Shown here in pieces: positions 25,283-33,718 of a stretch of DNA of 64,000 nucleotides. How positions within the stretch are numbered: position 1 is the first letter of the stretch; each line of letters opens with the position of its first letter. The notes under the pieces are model-generated. The model was not told the DNA's origin and made no database searches. It saw only the letters and a program-made list of their open reading frames with translations. The translations under genes were made by a program, and so were the position numbers. Origin of the DNA: CAYWVR01 sp964461715 (GTDB lineage Bacteria; Planctomycetota; Phycisphaerae; FEN-1346); the NCBI GenBank assembly GCA_964461715.1, contig CAYWVR010000014.1, positions 1 through 64,000 of the forward strand, given 5' to 3'.

Positions 25283-25825
25283 TCACGGGGCCGGCGCAAG
25301 CGGCGCGCCCGCCGCCGGCAGCGCCACCTCCTTGTACGCCCGGAGGTGGTACGTGCCCGGCCCGAAGATGTACTTCGGCGCGATCGCCTCGCCCGTCGCC
25401 GCGTCGCGCAGCGTCCCGCCCAGGAAGCCGCTGAGCACGAGTTCCCACTTCATCGTGCTCGTGACGTGGAGGTCGAGGTGCGGCGAGGGCTCCGCGAACC
25501 GATGCGCGACGGCGTCGATAAGCGTCGTGGTTTCGGCGTCGTAGGTGCGGGCGGCCACGGCCTCCAGCCGTTCGCCCTCGTAGACGTGACCACCGATCGT
25601 GCGGGCGGCGGCCGCGGTTCGATGCTCGCCCTCGAGACGGGCGTCGTGCCAGATCTGGACCTTCGGAATCCCCGGGCGACTGTCGAGTGAGGGGTTGTAG
25701 GGGACCATGACCTTCAGGCGGAAGCTCGTGTCGGGCAGTTCGCCGCATCCGCCCGGCGCGAGGCCCACGGCGACCGCCAACGCCGCCCCCGCCAGCGCCG
25801 GTCCCACGTGTCCCTGCGTTCCCAT
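25283..25825 (-). CDS. Hypothetical exported (lipo)protein
   Basis: This 180-aa protein starts at ATG 25825 with GAGGAGG upstream. Residues 8-33 form a signal peptide ending in 'APGGCGEL', a weak lipobox (Pro at -3). The mature part starts with 'DTSFRLKVMVPYNPSLDS' and contains a mostly beta mid-region with Thr/Ala-rich helices. No catalytic motif is evident and I do not recognise the family. It sits between purD and a DUF378 gene on the same strand but about 150 bases from each, so it is probably a separate transcript. Confidence 0.6.
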   Translation of the reverse strand: MGTQGHVGPALAGAALAVAVGLAPGGCGELPDTSFRLKVMVPYNPSLDSRPGIPKVQIWHDARLEGEHRTAAAARTIGGHVYEGERLEAVAARTYDAETTTLIDAVAHRFAEPSPHLDLHVTSTMKWELVLSGFLGGTLRDAATGEAIAPKYIFGPGTYHLRAYKEVALPAAGAPLAPAP

Positions 25826-25976
25826 CGCGCCTCCTCGTCCGCAGTCCAATCGCGTTGAACCGCAACTCCGAGACGCGGTTTCGGACGTTCGGAAGTGCTG
25901 TCCGAGCGGCGCGAAGACGCACGTGGGCGTACCTCGAAACCGCCCGAACGAATTGCAGCGCCGGTCAAAGACCGAA

Positions 25977-26222
25977 TCAGTGAGTCGAGGCTTTGATCGG
26001 GTGCAGGTAGCAGTAGCTGACGGCCGGCAAGCGGGCCAGCTGGAACATGCCGCTCAGGCCCACCAAGATGTAGACAAGGCGGCTCGCCGGACCCATCGAG
26101 CCGAACAGCGATCCGACCAGGTTCCAGTTGAACGCGCCGATCAGGAACCAGTTCAACGCCCCGACGATGACCAGCACGCCGGTAACGATGTTCAGTATCC
26201 TCATGATCTTCGCGGAGGTCAT
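25977..26222 (-). CDS. DUF378 membrane protein
   Basis: This 81-aa protein has two membrane helices. 'LNIVTGVLVIVGALNWFLIG' and 'LVGSLFG' followed by 'RLVYILVGLSGM' match the DUF378 (YuzA-like) signature with the conserved 'GALNWxLxG'. Function is unknown in all lineages. AAAGGAGA lies before ATG 26222. The Cys and His in the short C-terminus ('SYCYLHP') are not part of the usual family core. Confidence 0.85.
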   Translation of the reverse strand: MTSAKIMRILNIVTGVLVIVGALNWFLIGAFNWNLVGSLFGSMGPASRLVYILVGLSGMFQLARLPAVSYCYLHPIKASTH

Positions 26223-26255
26223 GGGAGTCTCCTTTCCGTTCGTTCCACTTCAAAC

Positions 26256-26284
26256 ATTATAGGTGCCGGCGCACACCGCGACCA
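26256..26284 (-). promoter_or_regulatory. Possible promoter of the DUF378 gene
   Basis: A perfect TATAAT (minus strand 26261-26256) lies 33 bases before the start codon. A poor -35 candidate (TGGTCG) lies 17 bases further upstream. Confidence 0.4.
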
Positions 26285-26326
26285 TCGGGGCTGGCCCCGG
26301 GCGCGTTTGGGGGTGTTGAGGCGGGA

Positions 26327-26521
26327 CTACTTCGACGCGTCGCCGACCAGGAGGGCGGGGCCGCGGCGGGTGGTGTCCTTCTGCGTGAACGTGGCGTCCT
26401 CGCCGCCGCCGGTCTGGCGAAGGTGGACGGGAAAGCTATGGCCGTTCCAGGCGTAGGTCAAGCTCACCGCGCCTCCCTCGTTGACGAAGGCGGGGGCCTT
26501 GGGGGCGTTCTTCTTCAGGGG
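26327..26521 (-). pseudogene. Orphan C-terminal gene fragment
   Basis: On the minus strand a 64-codon frame runs from just after a TAG at 26524-26522 to TAG 26329-26327, with no start codon of its own. Its translation reads like a real protein end ('EGGAVSLTYAWNGHSFPVHL', then 'ATFTQKDTTRRGPAL'). Codon third positions are G/C-rich as in true genes here. I do not recognise the family. It may be the last piece of a decayed gene. Confidence 0.35.
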
Positions 26522-26686
26522 CTATCCGACGTCTTTTCGTCGTCGCTTTCATGTCCTGACGCATCGTCCCGTCCCGCGCCCCCCCGCGTCAAGCGAAAGG
26601 CCCTTCCCGGCGCCTCCGGACGTTTTCGCGGCCCTCGCGCGCGGCGTGGGGTATAAACGTGGAAGGTACCTCCGGGGAGACTGCGT

Positions 26687-28402
26687 ATGGTGACGACGAA
26701 GACGGGATGGGCGGCGCTGGTGTTGGCAGCAGGAGTGGGGCTGGGGCTCCTGGGGTGCGGCGAAGGGCCCGCGCCCCGGCCCGAGGCGCCCGCCGCGCCT
26801 GAAGCGCCGCCCGAGCCGACCCCGCGCGAGCTGCTCAGCCGCGATGATGCGGCCTCCCGCATCGAAGGCGCTCGGCGCCTTGGCGAGGCCCGCGACGCGA
26901 AGGCCGTCGATCTCCTGACGCCGCTTCGCGACGCCCCCGACCCCGAGGTCCGCGAGGCCGTCCAGAAGGCCCTCGTGCGGATCTGGGAGGGCATGCAGGT
27001 TGGGCCCGCCTTAGAGGCCCTCGAGTCCGACCAGTGGCACGACCGCCAGTTTGCCGCCATCCAGTTCCAGTTCATCGAGACGCCGCGGGCGGCCGAGCCG
27101 CTCCTGGCGGCCCTCGATGATTCCGAGTGGGCGGTCCGGAGCGAGGCGGCCCGGGCCCTGGCCACGAACCCCGACCCGCGGGCCGTCGCGCCGCTGCTGG
27201 AGATGCTCGGGGACGAGGAGGCCTACGTCCGCAAGTGCGCTGCCCTCGGGCTGGCGGGGCAGGAAGACCCGGCGAAGATTGGGCCGCTCGTCGAGGCCGT
27301 CTCGGACGAGAGCCCCCTCGTCCGCCGCGCCGCCGTCACCGCCCTTGGCCGCTGCCGCGCGGCGGAGGCCGTCGACGCCCTGATTAAGGTCCTCGGCGAG
27401 GACGATGCGCGCTTGGCGTCGGAGGCGGCCGAAGCGCTCGGCAAGATCGGCGACCCGAAGGCCGTCCCGGCCCTGGCCGAGGCGATGAAGAGCGGCGAGG
27501 GGAGGCACGTGCGGCCCGCCGCGGCCCGGGCCCTGGGGCGCATCGAGGGACCGAAGGCCCTCGCCGCCCTCGTCGAGACTGCCGCCAGCGGCGATCGTCG
27601 CGTCGCGGGCGAGGCCATGGAAGAGCTGGCCCGTCGGCCCGAGCCCCAGGCCTTCGACGTGCTCGTGGCGACGGTCGCCGAGCCCGGCCGGGCTCGCAAG
27701 GAGGCCACCCTGGCCCTCCTGCGCTTCAAGGAGGAAGGGGCGATGAAGGCGATCCTGGCGGCCCTGGCCGACGAAGAGGCCGCGGGACGCGAGGAGATCG
27801 CCGATGCCATCGGCGACCGGCGGGACCGCCGCTTCACCGACGCGCTCATCAAGGCCCTCGATTCGAAGGACGAGCGTCTGGCCTCGCAGGCGGCCGGCTC
27901 CCTCGGACGGATCGGCACGGACGAGGCCGTGGATGCCCTCCTCGACGCGCTGCAGTCCGACGAGCCGCGCGTCCGCGATGCCGCGGCCCGCGTGCTGGGG
28001 GGCCTGAGGCGTCCAGCGGCGGTCGGGCCGTTGATCGCGGCCCTCGATCAGGGCAGCGCCGCCGCGGCCGAGGCCCTGCACCGCTTCAGCGACCCGAAGA
28101 TCGTCCCGGCCCTGGCCAAAGCCCTCAGGAGCAAGGATCCCTCCGTCCGGGCCCATGCTGCCCGCTCGCTCGGCCGGCTCGACGCCCAGGGCCGAACCGA
28201 GGCGATCATCGCTTTGCTCGAGGATGAGGAGCGCGGCGTCCGCGCGTCGGCGGCCGAGGCCCTCGGCGACATGCGCGACCCGCGCGGCCGGAAGCCCCTC
28301 GAGAAGCTCCTGAAGAACGAGGAAGACCGGGGCGTCCGGAAGGCCGCCGAGAAGGCCCTCGAGCGGTTGCCCAAGGGCGAGGGTGGGCAGGTCGTCGAGT
28401 AG
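26687..28402 (+). CDS. HEAT-repeat lipoprotein
   Basis: The 571-aa protein has a lipoprotein signal peptide with a perfect lipobox 'LLGC' near residue 24 and a Pro/Ala/Glu linker. About fifteen HEAT/PBS-lyase-type repeats of 30-31 residues fill the rest (unit pattern such as 'VRSEAARALATNPDPRAVAP', 'VRRAAVTALGRCRAAEAVDA'). It forms a curved helical solenoid for protein binding at the membrane surface. No phycobilisome lyase role is implied outside cyanobacteria. TATAAA at 26652-26657 may be the -10 box. The CHAD gene converges on it 56 bases downstream. Confidence 0.85.
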   Translation: MVTTKTGWAALVLAAGVGLGLLGCGEGPAPRPEAPAAPEAPPEPTPRELLSRDDAASRIEGARRLGEARDAKAVDLLTPLRDAPDPEVREAVQKALVRIWEGMQVGPALEALESDQWHDRQFAAIQFQFIETPRAAEPLLAALDDSEWAVRSEAARALATNPDPRAVAPLLEMLGDEEAYVRKCAALGLAGQEDPAKIGPLVEAVSDESPLVRRAAVTALGRCRAAEAVDALIKVLGEDDARLASEAAEALGKIGDPKAVPALAEAMKSGEGRHVRPAAARALGRIEGPKALAALVETAASGDRRVAGEAMEELARRPEPQAFDVLVATVAEPGRARKEATLALLRFKEEGAMKAILAALADEEAAGREEIADAIGDRRDRRFTDALIKALDSKDERLASQAAGSLGRIGTDEAVDALLDALQSDEPRVRDAAARVLGGLRRPAAVGPLIAALDQGSAAAAEALHRFSDPKIVPALAKALRSKDPSVRAHAARSLGRLDAQGRTEAIIALLEDEERGVRASAAEALGDMRDPRGRKPLEKLLKNEEDRGVRKAAEKALERLPKGEGGQVVE

Positions 28403-28458
28403 ACCGCAGGATCGCGGGCCGGTGGCGGGTCTCCCGGGCGTTCAGAGGGCGGCGTCCG

Positions 28459-29373
28459 CTACTGCTTCTCCGCCTCTTCTTTCCACGCCTCCCAGTACGC
28501 CCGGAACCGCTTGAGGATGTGCTTGGGTTTCTCTACGTAGACGCGGGCGGCCAGGGCGCGGGCGGCGAGGCGGTGCTCGTCCCGGCGCTGCTCCCCCAGG
28601 GCGAGGAATGCCTTCACGTCCCGCGGCTCGCCGAACGCCTTCGGGGCCTCCTCCAGCACGCCGCGCAGCATCTCCACGTCATGGGCCTCGCCGAGGTGGT
28701 CCGTCAGGTCGTGCAGGCTCTTGCGGTAGGCGTTCAGGACGCGTCGCCACAGGCGGCGGAGGATGCGGACCTGGTACCGGTGGTACTTGACGCGCTTGCG
28801 CAACTCGTGGAACCGTTCAGGAGACGGGTCGTCGTACGCCGCGCGGAAGGCCCGGCGACCGCGGCGGTAGGTCTTGCCGAAGCCGGCGGCGACGGCGTCG
28901 AAGCCGGTGTCGGAGAGGGTCCAGGTCTCGGTCCGGGCGCGGGCCTCGCCGAGCTTGTCGGCCAGGGCCGCCAGGCGCGCCTCAACGTCCACGCGGTCCT
29001 CGGCCAGCCGGTCGCGCCGCGCGACGAGGGCCTCGCGGATGGAGGCGAATGCCTCGGCGTTGGTCTGCTCCTCGTAGGTCCCCAGGACCCGGTCGAACGT
29101 TTCGATGACGGCCTCGGCGTCGCGCACGGGGGCCAACGCCCGGGCCTCGTCGCGGTACCAGACGTTCTCCTCGGCGTACGCGTCACCGAGGGCGGGCCGC
29201 ACCAGCCGCAAGGCCGCCCGGATCTTCTTGAAGCGGCGACGGACCTGGTGGACCCGCTCGAAGACGTCGAGGCTGCCGTCGCGGATCTCGTCGATGGATT
29301 TGTCGATCTGGTCGCATACGACCCGGCCGAGGTTCTTGCGGACGCTCTGGCCGGGACGGAATCGGAAGCTCGT
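28459..29373 (-). CDS. CHAD domain protein with apparent ACG start codon
   Basis: CHAD proteins are all-helical, rich in conserved His/Arg, and bind polyphosphate. Here the frame encodes 'FRFRPGQSVRKNLGRVVCDQ', then 'VHQVRRRFKKIRAALRLVRP' and 'FHELRKRVKYHRYQVRIL', covering the two CHAD halves, 304 aa in all. Family alignments start with a Met just before the 'FRF' strand. That position is ACG (29373-29371), with an excellent AAAGGAGGT five bases upstream. No ATG, GTG or TTG occurs in frame between the preceding stop and codon 55 (TTG 29211), and starting there would remove half of the first repeat. A rare ACG start, a point mutation, or a sequencing error could explain this. Confidence 0.8.
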   Translation of the reverse strand, partial: TSFRFRPGQSVRKNLGRVVCDQIDKSIDEIRDGSLDVFERVHQVRRRFKKIRAALRLVRPALGDAYAEENVWYRDEARALAPVRDAEAVIETFDRVLGTYEEQTNAEAFASIREALVARRDRLAEDRVDVEARLAALADKLGEARARTETWTLSDTGFDAVAAGFGKTYRRGRRAFRAAYDDPSPERFHELRKRVKYHRYQVRILRRLWRRVLNAYRKSLHDLTDHLGEAHDVEMLRGVLEEAPKAFGEPRDVKAFLALGEQRRDEHRLAARALAARVYVEKPKHILKRFRAYWEAWKEEAEKQ

Positions 29374-29892
29374 GACCCACCTCCTTTCCCGTCGGTGTGC
29401 CTTGAACGCGACTCAATATTCTACCAGCCTCTTCCGGCGCATGCCAGTTTGGGTTCGAGGGGTGTCGGGAGGTTGGCCGCGCGCGGTTCGGCGACTTCGT
29501 GGCCGAGCGCTTGGCGTCGGGAGGAGCCGCCACGGCGAGCCCCGATTCCGGAAGCGGGGATCCCACCCGCTCGTCGAGGGCGCTTCTTCATTGGCGGTGC
29601 CCGGTCGCAACCTGTGTGCCACCCTGGGTTTCTTGGACACTGAACTGACGGTAATCATGCCGCGATCTCCACGGTCGAGCAAGCGTCTTTTCGGGCCTCA
29701 TGCGGGGTGCGGTAAATGAAGAAGGAGGGGCGGGGGCTGTCGCCTTCCCCGGGTTCGCACCCGGGGCCACAGTACAGTCCGCCCGGGCCGGGGGCTCGGG
29801 TGACGCAGGTGGAGGGATTCTTGTCCGCCTTGACCCTGCGCGGCAAGGGCGGTCTATAATGATGAGGCGCAATGACCCGAAAGGAGCGTGTC
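29374..29892. other. Gene-free region with repeat-like sequence
   Basis: About 520 bases lie between the divergent CHAD and redoxin genes. I see no convincing gene. A perfect 8-bp stem CCCCGGGT/ACCCGGGG with loop TCGC lies at 29747-29766. The purine-rich stretch before it (29717-29736) resembles the one at 50515-50545 near another hairpin. The redoxin promoter is at the right edge. Confidence 0.45.
29830..29860 (+). promoter_or_regulatory. Putative promoter of the redoxin gene
   Basis: TTGACC (29830) and a consensus TATAAT (29855), separated by 19 bases, end 32 bases before the ATG. Confidence 0.6.
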
Positions 29893-30480
29893 ATGATTGG
29901 CCGATCGCTTTCGTTGCTGGCCCTGCTTCTCCCGCTGGCGGCTGCGTATGCCGAGGAGGCGACGCCGAAGGCTGAGGAGACGCCGAAGCTCGACTTCGAG
30001 CTCAAGAACTCGAAGGGGGAGACGGTTGACCTGGCGAAGTTCGCCGACAGGATCGTCGTCCTCGAGTGGATGAACTACGATTGCCCGTTTAGCAAGCGTC
30101 ACTACGAGCGCGGGACGTTCAACAAGCTCGCCACCGAGTACAAGGACGAGGGCGCCGTCTGGTTCGCTGTCAACTCGACCCACTACATGACCCCCGAGAA
30201 GAACCGGGCCCACATCGAGAAGTACAAGGTCGCGTACCCGATCCTCTCGGATATGGACGGCAAGGTCGGCACCCTCTTCGGTGCCAAGACGACCCCCCAT
30301 GTCTTTATCTTCAAGGAGGGGAAGATCGTTTACGAGGGGGCGATCGACGACGACCCCGGCGGGAAGAAGGAGAACCCGACGAACCACGTCGACCGGGCCC
30401 TGAAGGAGCTCACCGCGGGCAAGGAGGTCAGCACCCCCGAGACGAAGCCCTACGGCTGCTCGGTCAAGTATAAGAAGTAG
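29893..30480 (+). CDS. Secreted thioredoxin-fold redoxin (AhpC/TSA-like)
   Basis: The 195-aa protein starts at ATG 29893 with AAGGAG six bases upstream. A signal peptide ends near 'LAAAYAEE'. The thioredoxin-like fold follows: 'FELKNSKGETVDLAKFADRI', 'VVLEWMNYDCPFSKRHYERG', cis-Pro region 'AKTTPHVFIFKEG'. The active site has a single Cys (C64, 'DCPFSK') instead of CxxC. This is typical of the planctomycete-type '(N/D)xCPF.(K/R).H' redoxins. A second Cys near the C-terminus ('YGCSVKYKK') could act as resolving Cys. Its role is probably peroxide or thiol handling in the periplasm. Confidence 0.83.
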   Translation: MIGRSLSLLALLLPLAAAYAEEATPKAEETPKLDFELKNSKGETVDLAKFADRIVVLEWMNYDCPFSKRHYERGTFNKLATEYKDEGAVWFAVNSTHYMTPEKNRAHIEKYKVAYPILSDMDGKVGTLFGAKTTPHVFIFKEGKIVYEGAIDDDPGGKKENPTNHVDRALKELTAGKEVSTPETKPYGCSVKYKK

Positions 30481-30483
30481 CGG

Positions 30484-31149
30484 CTACGCGGATGCCCCTC
30501 CGAGGCGGCCGTCGGCCATCGGCAGAATCCGGTCGGCCACCTCGGCGGCCCGCGGGTCGTGGGTCATCAGAAGCACCGCCCCGCCCGCGCGGGCGAACGC
30601 CGCCAGGTCCGAAAGGACCATCGCCGCACTGGCCCCGTCGAGGTTGCCGGTCGGCTCGTCCGCGAGGATCAGCTTCGGCCGGTTCAGAAGCGCCCGCGCC
30701 AGGGCCGTGCGCTGCCGCTCGCCCGTCGAGAGCTCCGCCGGGACGTGATCGGCGCGCGGCCCGAGGCCGAACCGCTCGATCAGGGCGCGGGCCCGCGTCT
30801 CCGCCTCCACCGCTGGCCGCGCGAGCGACGGCGCCAGCACGTTCTCCACGACCGTCAGGTACGGGACGAGGTGGAACTGCTGGAACACGAAGCCGACGGT
30901 CGCCGCGCGCCACGCCGCCCGGGCCTCGGTCCCGAGGGCGTACGGGTCGGCGCCGTCGGCCCGGACCCCGCCCGCGTCGGGCCCAAGGAGGCCCCCCGCC
31001 ACCAGGAGCAGCGTCGTCTTGCCGCACCCGCTCGGGCCCTGCATCGCGACGAACTCGCCGGCCGCGACATGAAGGCTCACGTCGTCCACGGCGCGGATTT
31101 CGCGCGGCCCGCGGCGATAGGTCTTGACGAGGTCGGTGATCTCGAGCAT
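30484..31149 (-). CDS. ABC transporter ATP-binding protein (MacB/LolD type)
   Basis: The protein is 221 aa. Walker A is 'GPSGCGKTTLLLV' (about residues 38-50), the Q-loop 'FVFQQFHLVPYLTVVENV', the signature 'LSTGERQRTALARAL' (Thr-Gly-Glu in place of Gly-Gly-Gln), Walker B 'LILADEPTGNLD' and H-loop 'LLMTHDPR'. Length and the 'FQQFHLVPYLT' segment are typical of LolD/MacB mechanotransmission ATPases. It powers the FtsX-like permease encoded eight bases upstream. Its stop lies only three bases from the end of the convergent redoxin gene. Confidence 0.9.
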   Translation of the reverse strand: MLEITDLVKTYRRGPREIRAVDDVSLHVAAGEFVAMQGPSGCGKTTLLLVAGGLLGPDAGGVRADGADPYALGTEARAAWRAATVGFVFQQFHLVPYLTVVENVLAPSLARPAVEAETRARALIERFGLGPRADHVPAELSTGERQRTALARALLNRPKLILADEPTGNLDGASAAMVLSDLAAFARAGGAVLLMTHDPRAAEVADRILPMADGRLGGASA

Positions 31150-31157
31150 GGGTGGCG

Positions 31158-32444
31158 CTATTCCTCGCGAAGGACCACGGCGGGATCCTGGCTCGCGGCA
31201 AACATGGCCGGCACGAGCCCGGCCGCCGCCGAAAGAAGCGGCGCGAGCACCAGCGCCGCCGCCAGGAGCGGTCCGCTGAAAAGGCCTGTCGCGTCGACGC
31301 CCGCCTCGCCCGCGGCCTCCATTGATCCCCACGCCGCCCCGAGCGCAAAACCTGCCGCCCATCCGACGACGGCCCCGATCGCGCCGATCGCCAGCGACTT
31401 CGCGAGGAACACCGCGAAGACCTGCCGCCCGCGCACCCCCAGGGCCCGCAGGATGCCGATCTCGCCCCGCCGCTGCCGCACGTTCGAGAACGCCAGCATC
31501 CCGACCCACACGGTGCACGTGACGACGACAAGCGGCACGACCCAGGCGGCCAAGGCGGCTCGCTCCCGCCGCATCTCGAGGCGGCCCTGCTCCTCGGCCG
31601 CGAGCGATTCGTCGGCATGGGTCGCGGCCCGAAGGCGCGCCGCCCGCCGCGCCGCCGCACGCGTCGAGAGCTCCAGGACCTGCGTCTCCGGCAGAATCCG
31701 GGCGACCTCGTCGCGGATGGCCGGGAGGTTCGACTGGGCGCACATGCACGAGAGAGCGAGGATCGCGTTGATCCGCCCCGATGCATCGAAAAGCTCCTGT
31801 GCCGTCGCCAAGTCGATCCACACCGTCACGTCGTCCTCGTTGCCGCGGGGATCGTGAATCCTCGTTACCGTGAAGGGTCGCCCGAGCAACACGATCTCTT
31901 CGCCCGGCTCCAGGCCGAGCTGCTCGGCCAGGAGCGCCCCGACGACCATTCCCCCCGGCGGCACCGCGACCCGCAGCGGCTTCTTCGGGTCGCGATGCGG
32001 CGCGGGCACCTCGCCGCGCGTCCCCACCAGGACGATGGGCACCTCCTTCTCCGGCCATACCATTTTCCGCTGGAGGCTCGGCAGAAGGTGTCGCACCGTC
32101 ATGATCCGCGATCGGGCCAGCCGCTGGACGTAGTCCTCCGGCATCGTCTCGGTGGCGTAGCCCTCGGCCCAGAATCGCCCGAGGTCCTGCGACGCGGGGA
32201 GGATGAGGACGTTGTAGCCGAGGGTGAGGGTGATCTTTCGGTAGTCGTCCTGGAGGGCATTGATGCGCTCGCGGGCGGCGGCCTCGCGCGCCTCGGCCAG
32301 GGACTCGCTCCCCTCGCCGTAAGCCCGAAGGAGCGTCACCATGGCCACCAGCGCCCCCACCGCCACGACGACGCCGAGCGCCGCGAGAGCGAAGTTCAGC
32401 TTCCGGTACCGGATTTCCTTGGCCACGAGCCGCGCGACGTTCAT
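31158..32444 (-). CDS. ABC transporter permease (FtsX/MacB/LolC-like)
   Basis: This 428-aa protein has one N-terminal helix ('LNFALAALGVVVAVGALVAM'), a large periplasmic domain of about 240 residues, and three C-terminal helices. The FtsX coupling helix pattern is 'VRQRRGEIGILRALGVRGRQ'. The end 'FAASQDPAVVLREE' is the usual permease tail. ATG 32444 ('MNVARLVAKEIRYRKLN') is chosen; upstream in-frame codons are low-complexity. With the adjacent ATPase it would export lipoproteins or peptides or work on the cell wall. A periplasmic adaptor gene is not seen beside it. Confidence 0.85.
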   Translation of the reverse strand: MNVARLVAKEIRYRKLNFALAALGVVVAVGALVAMVTLLRAYGEGSESLAEAREAAARERINALQDDYRKITLTLGYNVLILPASQDLGRFWAEGYATETMPEDYVQRLARSRIMTVRHLLPSLQRKMVWPEKEVPIVLVGTRGEVPAPHRDPKKPLRVAVPPGGMVVGALLAEQLGLEPGEEIVLLGRPFTVTRIHDPRGNEDDVTVWIDLATAQELFDASGRINAILALSCMCAQSNLPAIRDEVARILPETQVLELSTRAAARRAARLRAATHADESLAAEEQGRLEMRRERAALAAWVVPLVVVTCTVWVGMLAFSNVRQRRGEIGILRALGVRGRQVFAVFLAKSLAIGAIGAVVGWAAGFALGAAWGSMEAAGEAGVDATGLFSGPLLAAALVLAPLLSAAAGLVPAMFAASQDPAVVLREE

Positions 32445-32610
32445 GCCTGGCCTCGTCTCCCCTTCCTGGAACCCGACGGCGGACCGAAGGGCGCGGCCAT
32501 TGCACGCGATGCGGGAACCGGGTGGCGTGCCCCCGCTGCGCGGCGCCTGCGATGACTGATGAGCAAGGAGAGCCGAAGAGGCCCTTCTACCGGCCGCGCG
32601 GGGCGCGGCA

Positions 32611-32657
32611 CCGTTCGGCCTCTCGGGCGCGGGGGTTCGACGCGAACCCCCGAACGG
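32611..32657. repeat. Nested perfect hairpin
   Basis: GGGGGTTCG (32631-32639) and CGAACCCCC (32643-32651) form a 9-bp stem with a 3-base loop. CCGTTCGG (32611-32618) and CCGAACGG (32650-32657) form an alternative outer stem. It lies between the permease start and the truncated HypE-like gene and may be a terminator without a T run. Confidence 0.4.
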
Positions 32658-32686
32658 AAGGTCAGCCATGTCGTTCCGACGATTTC

Positions 32687-33232
32687 TTAACCATGCACGG
32701 GTAGCCGCCGCGGGTCTGGGACTCGTTCTGGCCCCCGGTCCGACGGCCACCGCCCAGACGCGCGGGCGCGGCCCGGCCCGCCGCTCGAGAGGGGCGCGCG
32801 GTCCTCCAGGAGGCCGATCATCGTGCCGACGACGATGGGGCGGGCGAGCCCCGCCGTCCGCTCCGTGTGTCCGCCGACCAGGAGGACGCCCGCCCCTTCG
32901 CAGGCGTCGGCGAGGTCCGCGAAGACAGCCTCGACGGCCTTGGGCTCCATCTCGACCGGCAGCAGGGCCACGGCGACGAACAGCCGCGGCTCGGCCCCGG
33001 TGGCGGCGACGTCGTTGGCGTTGACGAGGACGCTCCAGGCCCCGATCGATTCGGCGGCGAATGTCACCGGGTCGGAGACGATGACGAGGGTCTCGCTCCC
33101 AGCGCGGTCGACCGCCGCGTCTTCGCCGACCGCGGGCCCGACGATCAGCGCGCCGTCAACCCGCGGGGCGTAGGTGCGAAGGAGGCGGGCCAGGTCGCGG
33201 GTGGGCCATTTGCCGGGGATGCCGGGCTTCAT
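32687..33232 (-). pseudogene. Truncated HypE/AIR-synthase-related (PurM-like) gene
   Basis: The first ~140 residues are a good PurM-like N-terminal domain: 'VGPAVGEDAAVDRAG', 'VIVSDPVTFAAESIGAWSVL', 'NANDVAATGAEPRLFVAVAL', 'LVGGHTERTAGLARPIVVGT'. Normal family members are about 330 residues with a second ATP-binding domain. Here sense is lost soon after 'MIGLLEDR', and the frame stops at 181 residues. The gene therefore lacks its C-terminal half. No other hydrogenase maturation genes are near, so it was probably one of the orphan AIR-synthase-like proteins. It lies 37 bases after the ACT-domain gene on the same strand. Confidence 0.65.
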
Positions 33233-33269
33233 GTTGACTCGGTTTTGCGAGGGCTAAGCCGCACGCGGT

Positions 33270-33659
33270 TTACGCCAAGGCCTGGCGCGCGCCGTCCGGG
33301 TCATCGGTGCGAAGGACCAGGATGCCCTCGCCTTGGCCGGCGTCGCCGGTGCCGTAGATGTACTGCACGTTGATGCCGCTCTCGCCGAGGCGCACCGCGA
33401 CCCGTTCGAGCCGGCCGGGCCGGTCCTGGAGCGTGACGACGAGGACGTCCTGGGCGACGAAGCAGAACCCCGCGTCCCGGAGGACTCGCATCGCCGCTGC
33501 CGCGTCGCTGACGATCAATCGGATGGTGCTCATGTCCGAGGAATCGCAGATCGAGATTCCGCGGATGTTGACGTCGGCCTGGGCCAGGGCGCGGCACAGG
33601 CGGCCGAGGTGGCCGGGCGTGTTCTCCATGGTCACCGAGAGCTGCGTCGTCTTCTCCAT
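33270..33659 (-). CDS. Tandem ACT-domain protein
   Basis: This 129-aa protein consists of two ACT domains. The first is 'QLSVTMENTPGHLGRLCRAL' with 'DVNIRGISICDSSDMSTIRL'. The second is 'DVLVVTLQDRPGRLERVAVRL' with 'GINVQYIYGTG'. ACT pairs bind amino acids and regulate enzymes or act as free regulators. The protein has no catalytic part. GGAG lies nine bases before ATG 33659. It lies between the Clp1-like kinase gene and the truncated HypE-like gene, in one direction. Confidence 0.88.
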   Translation of the reverse strand: MEKTTQLSVTMENTPGHLGRLCRALAQADVNIRGISICDSSDMSTIRLIVSDAAAAMRVLRDAGFCFVAQDVLVVTLQDRPGRLERVAVRLGESGINVQYIYGTGDAGQGEGILVLRTDDPDGARQALA

Positions 33660-33694
33660 CGAAGGCCTCCAGTAAGTTCTTCGTCTGTGTGCAT

Positions 33695-33718
33695 GCCGGC
33701 GAACGCGCGTTCGCCGGC
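33695..33718. terminator. Perfect 24-base palindrome after the Clp1-like gene
   Basis: GCCGGCGAACGC is followed directly by its reverse complement. The element abuts the stop codon (33719-33721) of the Clp1-like gene and lies before the ACT gene. It can form a strong hairpin but has no T run on either side, so attenuation or RNA-end protection is as likely as termination. Confidence 0.5.

Noticed and set aside
29183..29566. A minus-strand frame overlapping the CHAD 5' region as a separate gene
   Set aside because: The CHAD N-terminal motifs lie in a different frame that continues without a stop. This frame has only basic, low-complexity sequence.
32444..32750. N-terminal extension of the ABC permease up to 32750
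   Set aside because: The extra residues are low-complexity and cross the nested hairpin at 32611-32657. ATG 32444 begins the usual permease N-terminus.
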